Below, one piece after another: positions 1 through 6,070 of a stretch of DNA of 6,959 nucleotides. A model generated the notes under the pieces. The model made no database searches, was not told the origin of the DNA, and saw only the letters and a program-made list of their open reading frames with translations. The position numbers and the translations under genes were made by a program. Position 1 is the first letter of the stretch; each line of letters begins with the position of its first letter. Location: the NCBI GenBank assembly GCA_007118195.1, contig SKSA01000149.1, forward strand, positions 1 to 6,959, written 5' to 3'. The stretch comes from Anaerobacillus sp. Lineage in GTDB: Bacteria; Bacillota; Bacilli; Bacillales; Anaerobacillaceae.

Positions 1-221
1 GCTGCTTCGTCTGCTGTTTCTCCTTCTTCAACCTTACCTCCTGGAAATTCTATACCCCGATCTTCATGACGGGTCAAAAGCCAATTTCCATTTAATTTAC
101 ATATAACCCACACGTGTTTAGTATTGTCGGAAAAATAGTCTTTTTCAAAAGACAATTCAACTTTATTTTTATAAAAATCAATAAACGTTAATTTATTAGT
201 TTGCAACAGAACAAATGACAC
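1..221 (-). CDS. ytkD: Nudix hydrolase, YtkD-like (5' part, cut by window edge)
   Basis: The first 73 codons of a Nudix (MutT-type) hydrolase are visible; the rest lies beyond the left edge. The Nudix box begins at residue 61 with GGKVEEGE and is cut before the REUxEE core. Segments such as KHVWVIC (residues 35-41) and HEDRGIEFPGGKVEEGE (52-68) resemble B. subtilis YtkD as I remember it. YtkD is reported there as an 8-oxo-dGTP antimutator and as an RNA 5' pyrophosphohydrolase (RppH) that starts mRNA decay. The start chosen is GTG at 221-219: AGGGGAG lies 6 nt upstream and an in-frame TAA just before that excludes a longer form. YtkD aligns from about residue 11, so an internal TTG start (206-204) is possible. 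The catalytic glutamates are outside the window, so activity cannot be judged. The gene appears to be transcribed separately from the exporter upstream. Confidence 0.75.
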   Translation of the reverse strand, partial: MSFVLLQTNKLTFIDFYKNKVELSFEKDYFSDNTKHVWVICKLNGNWLLTRHEDRGIEFPGGKVEEGETADEA

Positions 222-247
222 TCCTATCTCCCCTATATTTCCTTTCC

Positions 248-278
248 ATTATACACGACATTGATAGGAAAAACGCAA
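248..278 (-). promoter_or_regulatory. Candidate sigma-A promoter of the Nudix gene
   Basis: On the minus strand a perfect TATAAT (253-248) lies 26 nt upstream of the GTG start. A TTGCGT (278-273) sits 19 nt upstream of it. The -10 is convincing; the -35 matches only partly and the spacer is longer than the optimal 17. It fits separate expression of the Nudix gene from the MFS gene, which ends about 100 bp further upstream. Confidence 0.4.
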
Positions 279-375
279 GCGGTTAATCTTCGTATAAAAA
301 TACTCCCTGTGTATATAGTCTACTTAATAGAGCAGTATGTTCCTCTACGGTCTGGTTCGTCCTCGATGTACATAC

Positions 376-1572
376 TCATTCATCCTCTGAAGGCTTAATA
401 AAGACTATCGTTATAACGACAGAAACTAAGCTTACAAAAGTGATGACGGCAAATAACGTGAAATGGGAGGCCTTCATCAGTACGGCAACAATGGGCGGCC
501 CGAGAGCAACACCGACAAAGCGCATACTGCTGTATACAGAGGTAATCGTTCCTCGTTCTGCTTTTTCAATTCCTTCAGTGACTAAGGCATCTAGACTAGG
601 TAATGCAAAACCAATTCCTAGTCCTGAAGCAAACATTGCTGTTAGTAACACGTAAATATCTTTCGTAAACGCAACCGAAAAATTGGCAATCGTTAAAATA
701 ACTAATCCAACCGCTGTCACTACTTTCATTTTTTGCTTTTCTTTACCAATCGCTTTCCCTGTAATGAAAGACGAAATACAAAGAGCCGCTAACGGGATGG
801 CAAGAATAATCCCTTTTTTTATACCGTCAATATTATGCTGCTCTTCTAGCATCGTTGATAAGTAAAATAACACACCGAAAAGGACAAACATACATATGCA
901 CCCAATGGCAAAAACAGCATACAACCAGCGCCCTTCATTTTTACAAATATATTTCAGCGATCGAAGAAAAGCATCTAGTTTCGGCGGTTCTGTTGATAAA
1001 GGGGGTGTAGAAACTAAGAAAATCATCATAAAAATTGAAATTAGACAAAATATCGGAAATGCAAAAAAAGGCATAAACCAAACAATTGCCGCTAATGCAG
1101 CTCCTAATATCGGACTAAGTACTTTTCCAAATGTATTGGATGTTTCAATAACACCTAGCCCATTACTCACATCGCTTTCATCTTGAAAAATATCCCCTAC
1201 CAAAGGCATGACAATTGGAGCGGCTCCAGCAGCACCAACCCCTTGAAGTAATCGTCCAATGATGATTAAACTGTATGGGTCCTTTACTTGCCATGAAGCC
1301 CACCCTGAAATTAATCCACCTATTGCTGCAATGATTAAGCTCGGAATAATAATTACTTTTCTTCCATACTGATCCGATAAGTAACCTGCAATAGGAATTA
1401 ATATGATGGCAACAACAGAATATACAGTAATGATCAAACTGCTTTGTAGAGCACTTATGTTAAGTTCTTTTTCAATAGTAGGAAGGACCGGGATCAACAT
1501 TGAATTCCCTAGAGTCATTACTAATGGAATTGACGCTATCGACACAAGATCCCACGTTTGGTTTTTTTCCAT
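376..1572 (-). CDS. MFS drug/H+ antiporter-type efflux transporter
   Basis: This 398-aa protein has the usual length and about 12 hydrophobic segments of a DHA1-type major facilitator exporter in the cytoplasmic membrane. MFS motif A in the loop after helix 2 is textbook: GYLSDQYGRK at residues 63-72. Helix 4 holds the motif-B arginine (R107 in IGRLLQGVGAAG). Helix 5 holds an antiporter motif-C variant (GKVLSPILG, 149-157) that keeps the Pro and Gly. A central cytoplasmic loop (about 190-215) divides the two halves. These features point to proton-driven export of small molecules; the substrate cannot be told. The ATG start follows GAGGGGCGAG by a T-rich spacer. The gene stands alone on its strand, with 154 bp to the next gene and about 490 bp without a gene upstream. 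A small palindrome about 50 bp upstream may be an operator. Confidence 0.88.
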   Translation of the reverse strand: MEKNQTWDLVSIASIPLVMTLGNSMLIPVLPTIEKELNISALQSSLIITVYSVVAIILIPIAGYLSDQYGRKVIIIPSLIIAAIGGLISGWASWQVKDPYSLIIIGRLLQGVGAAGAAPIVMPLVGDIFQDESDVSNGLGVIETSNTFGKVLSPILGAALAAIVWFMPFFAFPIFCLISIFMMIFLVSTPPLSTEPPKLDAFLRSLKYICKNEGRWLYAVFAIGCICMFVLFGVLFYLSTMLEEQHNIDGIKKGIILAIPLAALCISSFITGKAIGKEKQKMKVVTAVGLVILTIANFSVAFTKDIYVLLTAMFASGLGIGFALPSLDALVTEGIEKAERGTITSVYSSMRFVGVALGPPIVAVLMKASHFTLFAVITFVSLVSVVITIVFIKPSEDE

Positions 1573-1619
1573 AAAAAAACTCGCCCCTCGTTGAAAAAAT
1601 TCATTGAAATAATTATTTA

Positions 1620-1634
1620 AAGTTACTTTAACTT
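1620..1634. promoter_or_regulatory. Palindrome upstream of the exporter gene, possible operator
   Basis: AAGTTA and TAACTT form a perfect 6+3+6 inverted repeat 47 bp upstream of the MFS start codon, within AT-rich sequence where the promoter would lie. Efflux genes are often repressed at such sites by TetR or MarR family regulators, but no regulator gene is next to it here. The match could be chance in AT-rich DNA. Confidence 0.2.
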
Positions 1635-1850
1635 CATTTTGTAAGTGCGAGCCTTCACCTATTTCTTCACTCGAAATTCATACTCTTATTATTTTAGAAA
1701 AGAAAAAATCTATTCTCTTAGCTAAAGATTTAAAACTAAAATCCTTATTTCATTCAAAACGCTCATGCCGATAAATCATCTAATATGTAAAGGAGTGATT
1801 TCCTTCTCTTCGCTTTAAAGCAATATGTATAAGTAGGGGGTTTGTTTTCG

Positions 1851-1892
1851 AACCTTCCAACCTTCCAAATTTCTAACTTTCTAATTTCTAAC
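1851..1892. repeat. Degenerate CT-rich tandem repeat
   Basis: A run of imperfect units of about 8-10 nt, starting AACCTTCCA ACCTTCCAA and drifting into TTTCTAAC TTTCTAA TTTCTAACC. It interrupts otherwise ordinary AT-rich intergenic DNA. On the minus strand it reads as GGAAGGTT and TTAGAAAG units. It keeps an out-of-frame minus-strand ORF open, which I take as artefact. Confidence 0.6.
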
Positions 1893-1984
1893 CAACTATA
1901 AAAAAATAAGTGAATATTTTCCTTACGGTTAGGATAAATTATCAATGTCCATATTTCATTTAGTCGCTGCGATTTCTAACTGTA

Positions 1985-2014
1985 TTTACTACGGTACGTA
2001 AAATTAGCTATAAG
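1985..2014 (+). promoter_or_regulatory. Candidate csp promoter
   Basis: TTTACT (1985-1990) and TATAAG (2009-2014) are spaced by 18 nt and match the sigma-A hexamers at 4/6 and 5/6. This would give a leader of roughly 45 nt before the cold shock ORF, short compared with the long leaders known for some csp mRNAs. Other AT-rich hexamers nearby could serve instead. Confidence 0.35.
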
Positions 2015-2065
2015 CATGAAGTGATTTATGGAAATATAAGGTTATAACTTAGGAGGAATTTTTTA

Positions 2066-2263
2066 ATGCAAGGTACAGTAAAGTGGTTTAACGCAGAAAA
2101 AGGCTTTGGATTTATTGAGGTAGAAGGGCAAGATGATGTCTTCGTTCATTTTTCTGCAATCCAAGGTGACGGTTTCAAATCATTAGATGAAGGTCAAAGC
2201 GTTAGCTTTGAAGTTGAAACTGGTAACCGCGGCCCACAAGCCGTTAATGTCCAAAAAATATAA
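2066..2263 (+). CDS. Cold shock protein, CspA/CspB family
   Basis: A complete 65-aa single cold shock domain, the normal length for Bacillus Csp proteins. These are five-stranded OB-fold proteins that bind single-stranded RNA and DNA in the cytoplasm, keeping mRNA unfolded and influencing transcription and translation. RNP1 is KGFGFI (residues 12-17) and RNP2 is VFVHF (25-29). The surface aromatics W8, F15, F17, F27, H29 and the GPQAVNV tail (56-62) are all in place. A strong AGGAGG (2051-2056) lies 9 nt before the ATG. Bacillaceae carry several paralogues (cspB, cspC, cspD), and I cannot say which this is or whether it is cold-induced. It is transcribed alone and converges with tatA. Its own terminator is unclear; the bidirectional hairpin at 2390-2428 is the best candidate. 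Confidence 0.95.
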   Translation: MQGTVKWFNAEKGFGFIEVEGQDDVFVHFSAIQGDGFKSLDEGQSVSFEVETGNRGPQAVNVQKI

Positions 2264-2282
2264 AAAAACTTAGCTCGCTAAG
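2262..2282 (-). terminator. Small terminator-like hairpin just after csp, minus orientation
   Basis: CTTAGC (2269-2274) and GCTAAG (2277-2282) form a hairpin. On the minus strand it is followed at once by seven T residues, the layout of an intrinsic terminator for transcription running toward csp. On the plus strand it has no T tract, so it would not end csp mRNA efficiently. The stem is short, with only two G-C pairs around a usable tetraloop, so it may be weak. Confidence 0.35.
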
Positions 2283-2312
2283 CCGTTAAGGCATAGGCGA
2301 CCTTAGTGACAC

Positions 2313-2384
2313 TTATACTTAAGACTCGAAATTTTTACCATCGTCAAATAAGCGTCTCTGCTAAAAATTTATACTTAAGTATAA
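2313..2384. repeat. Nested long inverted repeat
   Basis: The outer arms TTATACTTAAG (2313-2323) and CTTAAGTATAA (2374-2384) pair over 11 bp. The inner arms AAATTTTTA (2329-2337) and TAAAAATTT (2362-2370) pair over 9 bp. Small internal loops (ACTCG and ATA) separate them, and the apical loop is 24 nt. Twenty perfectly complementary pairs in this arrangement are unlikely by chance even in AT-rich DNA. It encodes nothing obvious and may be a small non-autonomous or REP-like element or part of the csp 3' region. Confidence 0.6.
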
Positions 2385-2428
2385 AGAAAAAATGACACCG
2401 TTCGCTACATGGAGCAACGGTGTCATTT
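2383..2428 (-). terminator. Strong intrinsic terminator for the Moco/tatA transcript, possibly bidirectional
   Basis: AAATGACACCGTT (2390-2402) and AACGGTGTCATTT (2416-2428) form a 13-bp perfect stem with a 13-nt loop. On the minus strand the stem runs into TTTTTTCTTT, a classic terminator tail that suits the end of the transcript through tatA about 130 bp upstream. On the plus strand the tail is ATTTACTTT, weaker but possibly enough to end csp mRNA too. Confidence 0.75.
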
Positions 2429-2445
2429 ACTTTGACTAAAGCGAA

Positions 2446-2540
2446 CTCGTTTCAGCAAGCTGAAACATCGAGAAACTAGATGGAGTCTCGACTCCACCTG
2501 ATTAAAAGTTCCCACCTACGCGTTGAGGTGGGGGTCTATA
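2446..2540. other. Cluster of three hairpins, possible IS200/IS605-type end or structured RNA
   Basis: Three stable hairpins follow one another. The first pairs GTTTCAGC (2449-2456) with GCTGAAAC (2459-2466), with an outer CTC/GAG pairing. The second pairs TGGAGT (2481-2486) with ACTCCA (2491-2496) around CTCG, extendable to 2478-2499 with one mismatch. The third pairs CCCACCT (2511-2517) with AGGTGGG (2526-2532). No ORF runs through them. A GC-rich subterminal hairpin preceded by folded sequence is the form of an IS200/IS605 right end, from which TnpB guide RNAs are made. No tnpA or tnpB is present, so this would be a remnant or non-autonomous copy. On the minus strand the third hairpin, followed by AACTTTTAAT, could instead be an extra tatA terminator. 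Confidence 0.35.
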
Positions 2541-2559
2541 ACCCTTAAACCATTTAAGA

Positions 2560-2775
2560 TTAACTATTGTGATTTTTTTCTTCTGTTTTTGTCGCCGATT
2601 TTGACTTTTGATCATCATCATCAAATTCGTTCGTTAAATCTTTTGTCGATTTTTTAAACTCTTTTAATGTTTGCCCCATCGCTCTTCCAATTTCCGGAAG
2701 CTTTTTCGGGCCAAAAATAACTAAGGCTATTACTAAGATTAAAACAAGACCTGGTATTCCGATATTACTTAACAT
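2560..2775 (-). CDS. tatA: Twin-arginine translocase pore subunit TatA
   Basis: A 71-aa TatA/E family protein of the Sec-independent export system, which moves folded and cofactor-loaded proteins across the cytoplasmic membrane. It has one N-terminal membrane helix (about residues 5-21), the FGP hinge (21-23), a [11 protein letters not shown] amphipathic helix (24-41) and a hydrophilic tail with an acidic run DDDD (52-55). This is the typical order, and the length fits the short Bacillus TatA proteins. GGGGGAG lies 5 nt before the ATG. No tatC is visible here; it must be elsewhere, or this TatA works with another TatC. It follows the fused MoeA gene by 87 bp on the same strand with no terminator between them, so cotranscription with the Moco genes is likely. 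An internal promoter is not excluded. Tat export of molybdoenzymes gives a plain reason for this pairing. Confidence 0.93.
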   Translation of the reverse strand: MLSNIGIPGLVLILVIALVIFGPKKLPEIGRAMGQTLKEFKKSTKDLTNEFDDDDQKSKSATKTEEKNHNS

Positions 2776-2862
2776 ATTTTCTCCCCCTTAAGTTTTGTTT
2801 GCTTTGTGTACTTATGTTGTTCTTTATTAGCGTAAATCAAACAAAAATATTTGGAAAACAGC

Positions 2863-4788
2863 TTATTTATTAAAAAACTTAGGCTCAATATTTTCAACAA
2901 CTTTATAGCCACCCAATTTTTCTACTTGTTGCGTAAAGTCAGCTGAACGAATCACTTCCAATAATTGTTGACCAGCATCACTTTCATAAAAACTGTTTGA
3001 CATTACTAGATCATAGCTTTCATCAGCAACTGGGATAAAATCTAGTCCCATGGTTTGTGCAGCAGAATAAACGCCTAATCCGACACTGTTTTCTTTTTCT
3101 TTTACTTCAGCTGCGACACTTAAGTGGGAAAACATTTCTCTTTCATATCCTTGAATTTGCTCAGAAGTTAAAGAAAGCTTTTTCAGTATTGAATCAAATA
3201 ATATTCGTGTTCCTGCTCCGCGTTGACGATTTACGTATGCTGCTCCCTTTTCAACAATGTCTTCAATGGTTTTGATTGAAAGCGGATTGCCTTTTGGAAC
3301 GATCCAGCCTTGTTCCCGTTTTAAAAACGGAATGAGTACAACTTGTTGATCGGCTAAATATTTTTCAATGTACGTTACATTATACGTTTCTGTTTCAGGA
3401 TCTAGAAGATGAACTCCAGTAACGTGAGCCTCTCCTTTTCTAATCGCCATTAAACCGGCTAGACTTCCAACATGTGAAGAAATCACTTGTCGATGGACGT
3501 CTTTCTTTCTTAATAACGAAGAAACAATATCAATCGTTAAATCGTGACTTCCAGTAAATAGGACCGCTTTTTTAAGCGCATCTATCGGTTTGTAAAGCTC
3601 AATTTCAACTTCTTCTCCTTGTTCTAATCCTAAACTATCCGGTGGGACAACTAAAACACCATCTGCGCGAACCATCGACATCGTTACTCCTGCCGCTCGT
3701 GTTAATGGATTGGCAATAAACTCACCATTCACATAACCTACGTTCATGCGAACAAAATCTTCTGCCCCCATATTTGATACGACTCTTCGCCCGAGACGAA
3801 CTTTTAACGTCTCACGTTTCGGTTCTTGAATGCCTTGATAATGATAAAGAAGAGGACGAAGAAACCACTCTAAAGCTAAATAAGCGGAAACTGGATAACC
3901 TGGTACCCCGATAATCGGTTTTCCTTTCACTTCTCCTAAAATAACTGGTTTTCCTGGGCGTGTCGCAATTCCATGAGTATAAACTTCGCCTAATTCGCTA
4001 ATGACATGGTACGTGTAATCTTTAGAGCCAGCTGAAGAACCTGCATTAATAATGATGACTTCTGCTTCATCAGCCGCTTTTACTATCGCCGCTCGAATAT
4101 GTTCAGGATCATCGACAGTGATATCTGATAAAAGTGGTTCTCCTCCCCACTCTTCTACAAAACCAGCAAATACGGTTCCGTTAAATTCGATTATATTCCC
4201 TGGTTGCAATGAAGTGCCTGGTTGTCTAAGTTCATTTCCAGTAGGTAGAATCGCTACCTTCGGCTTTTTTACAACAGGTAGCTCTTGGACACCACCAGCG
4301 AGTATCGCTCCTAAGTCAACCGGTCTTAAAGTATGACCTTGTGGTAAAATCATTTCGCCACAAACGACATCTTCACCGACGGGACGGATGTTTTGCCAAG
4401 GTGTCGCCGGAGCGATAAGTTCAACCGTTTCACCATCAATTTCTTGAAGTTCTTCAATAATGATCACCGCATTAAACTGATTAGGGATCGGATTACCTGT
4501 GTCGACGTATTGAAAGTCGACCCCTTTTTTCAAATGAAGTGGGCGCTGTTCATGAGCCTCATACGTATCTTCAGCACGAACAGCGATCCCATCCATCGCC
4601 GAAGCGTGATAATGCGGTGTGGAAAGGCTAGCGAAAATCGGTAAGGCTGTAACTCTACCTAATGCTTTATTCGTACAAACAGTTTCTATTTCAGGAGTTA
4701 AAGTTACTTTATTAATAAACTCTTCTCTAGCAATATGTCTTGGTTTATCTTGTAAATATACTTTTCGGTTTAATTGTTTTTGACTCAC
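2863..4788 (-). CDS. MoeA-like molybdopterin molybdenumtransferase fused to a periplasmic-binding-protein-like domain
   Basis: A 641-aa two-domain protein. Residues about 15-400 form a MoeA unit, related to the enzyme that puts molybdate into adenylylated molybdopterin: SAMDGIAV (63-70), DTGNPIP (96-102), GEDV (138-141), AGSSAGSKDYT (249-259) and RPGKP (277-281). Residues about 405-625 form a PBP-like domain (COG1910 type): GSHD (413-416), SHVGSLAGL (438-446), TGVHLLDPETETYN (457-470) and RQRGAGTR (521-528). This fusion is known in Firmicutes and archaea; its exact role is unsettled. There is no signal peptide, so the binding-type domain is cytoplasmic. The start is GTG at 4788, 9 nt after AGGAGG. 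A longer frame beginning at ATG 4863 would overlap moeA and adds unrelated sequence. By eye, several active-site residues differ from E. coli MoeA: N for D187, F for D203, R for K279. It may act with tungstate, sense oxyanion, or support the first MoeA. Confidence 0.9.
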   Translation of the reverse strand: MSQKQLNRKVYLQDKPRHIAREEFINKVTLTPEIETVCTNKALGRVTALPIFASLSTPHYHASAMDGIAVRAEDTYEAHEQRPLHLKKGVDFQYVDTGNPIPNQFNAVIIIEELQEIDGETVELIAPATPWQNIRPVGEDVVCGEMILPQGHTLRPVDLGAILAGGVQELPVVKKPKVAILPTGNELRQPGTSLQPGNIIEFNGTVFAGFVEEWGGEPLLSDITVDDPEHIRAAIVKAADEAEVIIINAGSSAGSKDYTYHVISELGEVYTHGIATRPGKPVILGEVKGKPIIGVPGYPVSAYLALEWFLRPLLYHYQGIQEPKRETLKVRLGRRVVSNMGAEDFVRMNVGYVNGEFIANPLTRAAGVTMSMVRADGVLVVPPDSLGLEQGEEVEIELYKPIDALKKAVLFTGSHDLTIDIVSSLLRKKDVHRQVISSHVGSLAGLMAIRKGEAHVTGVHLLDPETETYNVTYIEKYLADQQVVLIPFLKREQGWIVPKGNPLSIKTIEDIVEKGAAYVNRQRGAGTRILFDSILKKLSLTSEQIQGYEREMFSHLSVAAEVKEKENSVGLGVYSAAQTMGLDFIPVADESYDLVMSNSFYESDAGQQLLEVIRSADFTQQVEKLGGYKVVENIEPKFFNK

Positions 4789-4797
4789 GTAAAAGTT

Positions 4798-4804
4798 CCT
4801 CCTA
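4798..4804 (-). promoter_or_regulatory. Ribosome binding site overlapping the moeA stop codon
   Basis: On the minus strand TAGGAGG contains the moeA stop TAG (4804-4802) and the AGGAGG of the next gene (4803-4798), 9 nt before its GTG. This placement decides the start of the fused gene. It also suggests translational coupling: ribosomes ending on moeA arrive at the binding site of the second MoeA. Confidence 0.85.
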
Positions 4805-6034
4805 GCGTAACAAGATCGCCGATACAAGATCGCCTTGACTTGCACCTTCGTTTTCAGCATCAATTTCTACCATCGCATCACTTTGAACGAGAGTGGAAAT
4901 TAATCCGGATTTTCCGATAATAGGTTCGGCCCACCATTCGCCTTCCTTTTCTACCAATTTCACCCGAATATAATCTGTTCGTCCCATCGCAGAATGAATG
5001 TTTTTTGTTAAACGAACTCCTACTCTGTCTAACTTGTTACGAGAAGTTTCCCCACTTAATTTTCGAACAATTTTTTCTCCAAATAAGGAAAAGATAATCA
5101 TCGCACTAGCAGGGTGTCCTGGTAAGCCAATGACTGGTTTCTCCCCTGCCATCGCTAAAATCGTCGGCTTCCCTGGCTTGATCGATACACCGTGAATAAA
5201 AACCCCAGGCTCACCAAGCGACTCAATAACCTTTGTCGTATAATCTTTTGCACCAACTGAACTACCACCTGACAAGACAAGACAATCGACTTGATCGAAT
5301 AATTCCTTTGCTCGCTTTTGATATTCTGTATAATCATCGGTAACAATCCCAGCGTAAATGGCCTTTCCACCCCATTCGTGGACTAGACTCGTAATCGTTA
5401 GTGCATTTACATCTCTAACTTGACCTATTTCTAAATTTTCAGTCTTATAAGGAACAATTTCATCACCACTTGATAAATAACCGATCGTTAATTGCTTGAA
5501 AACAGTGACATGCGTTTTTCCAACAGCAGCAATGGCCCCGAGTTCTTGCGGGCGAAGCTTTGTCCCTTTTTCAATCAACACTTCACCAACGCGTACATCT
5601 TCGCCGATTTGGATAATGTTTTCACCTGGTGCCACCTGTTTATAGGTGTTCAATAAACCGTTTAAATCTTCACAATGTTCAATCATGATAACGCTATCAC
5701 TTTGCGGGGGTAGCATACCTCCTGTTGGGATATAAATCGCTTCGCCACTTTGTAGAGGTGTTGTTGCCGCTTCTCCCATTTGGACACTACCAGCTACATT
5801 TAAAAATCCCGGCATCGTCTCAGAAGAACCATATGTTTCTTTTGCTTTTACCGCATAGCCATCAACGGTCGATCTTGGAAAACTTGGAACAGACTCTGTA
5901 GCGACTACTTCTTCGGCAAGTACACGGTGAAACGCTTCTTCTAACGGAACAACCTCGGTTTCCTTAACCGCTCTGACAAGCTCTTCAATATGAGCAAGTG
6001 TTTCTTCTACTGTTTTAACTTTAAAAAATTGCAT
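4802..6034 (-). CDS. moeA: Molybdopterin molybdenumtransferase MoeA
   Basis: A 410-aa stand-alone MoeA, the family's normal length. In the cytoplasm it hydrolyses adenylylated molybdopterin and ligates molybdate to give Moco. The conserved cleft residues, compared by eye with remembered E. coli numbering, are present: D58 in RSTVDGYAV (D59), T104 (T100), D146 in GEDV (D142), D191 and E192 in SSGDEI (D187, E188), D208 in RDVN (D203), D233 (D228), D264 in GAKDYT (D259), and K286 in IKPGKP (K279). The usual GLPGNP loop reads GLPGHP (303-308). The equivalent of E. coli K275 is His, as it also is in the downstream copy. The ATG start has GGAGGGTGATC upstream. It follows mobA by 36 bp and precedes the fused MoeA by 13 bp, so the three are surely one operon. 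This copy is the better candidate for ordinary molybdate insertion. Confidence 0.94.
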   Translation of the reverse strand: MQFFKVKTVEETLAHIEELVRAVKETEVVPLEEAFHRVLAEEVVATESVPSFPRSTVDGYAVKAKETYGSSETMPGFLNVAGSVQMGEAATTPLQSGEAIYIPTGGMLPPQSDSVIMIEHCEDLNGLLNTYKQVAPGENIIQIGEDVRVGEVLIEKGTKLRPQELGAIAAVGKTHVTVFKQLTIGYLSSGDEIVPYKTENLEIGQVRDVNALTITSLVHEWGGKAIYAGIVTDDYTEYQKRAKELFDQVDCLVLSGGSSVGAKDYTTKVIESLGEPGVFIHGVSIKPGKPTILAMAGEKPVIGLPGHPASAMIIFSLFGEKIVRKLSGETSRNKLDRVGVRLTKNIHSAMGRTDYIRVKLVEKEGEWWAEPIIGKSGLISTLVQSDAMVEIDAENEGASQGDLVSAILLR

Positions 6035-6070
6035 CGATGATCACCCTCCCTCTTTAATTGTTGAGAGATG

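Larger units (their letters stand above)
1573..2065. other. Intergenic region of about 490 bp between divergent MFS and csp genes
   Basis: No convincing gene lies in this AT-rich divergent spacer. The one open frame of 60 codons on the minus strand (1763-1945) runs through the degenerate CT-rich repeat, lacks a clear ribosome binding site and has low-complexity composition. The spacer should hold the MFS promoter (none stands out) and the csp promoter. It also contains a perfect 5+1+5 palindrome at 1933-1943 (GATAA-A-TTATC), about 120 bp upstream of csp, with no assignable role. Confidence 0.6.

Noticed and set aside
301..345. Possible terminator after the MFS gene on the minus strand
   Set aside because: Only a 5-bp ATACT/AGTAT pairing precedes TTTTTATA, with a long loop. 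Too weak to list as a feature.
1763..1945. Minus-strand open frame of 60 codons in the MFS-csp spacer
   Set aside because: It crosses the degenerate CT-rich repeat, has low-complexity composition, no clear ribosome binding site and no family resemblance.
2446..2540. CRISPR repeat
   Set aside because: The hairpins differ from one another and are not a repeated unit with spacers.
4789..4863. Twenty-five-codon extension of the fused MoeA, overlapping moeA
   Set aside because: It is a shifted-frame reading of the moeA 3' end. AGGAGG directly before GTG 4788 marks the true start.
5155..5370. Minus-strand open frame inside moeA
   Set aside because: It lies in another frame of the well-supported moeA gene and has no recognisable domain.
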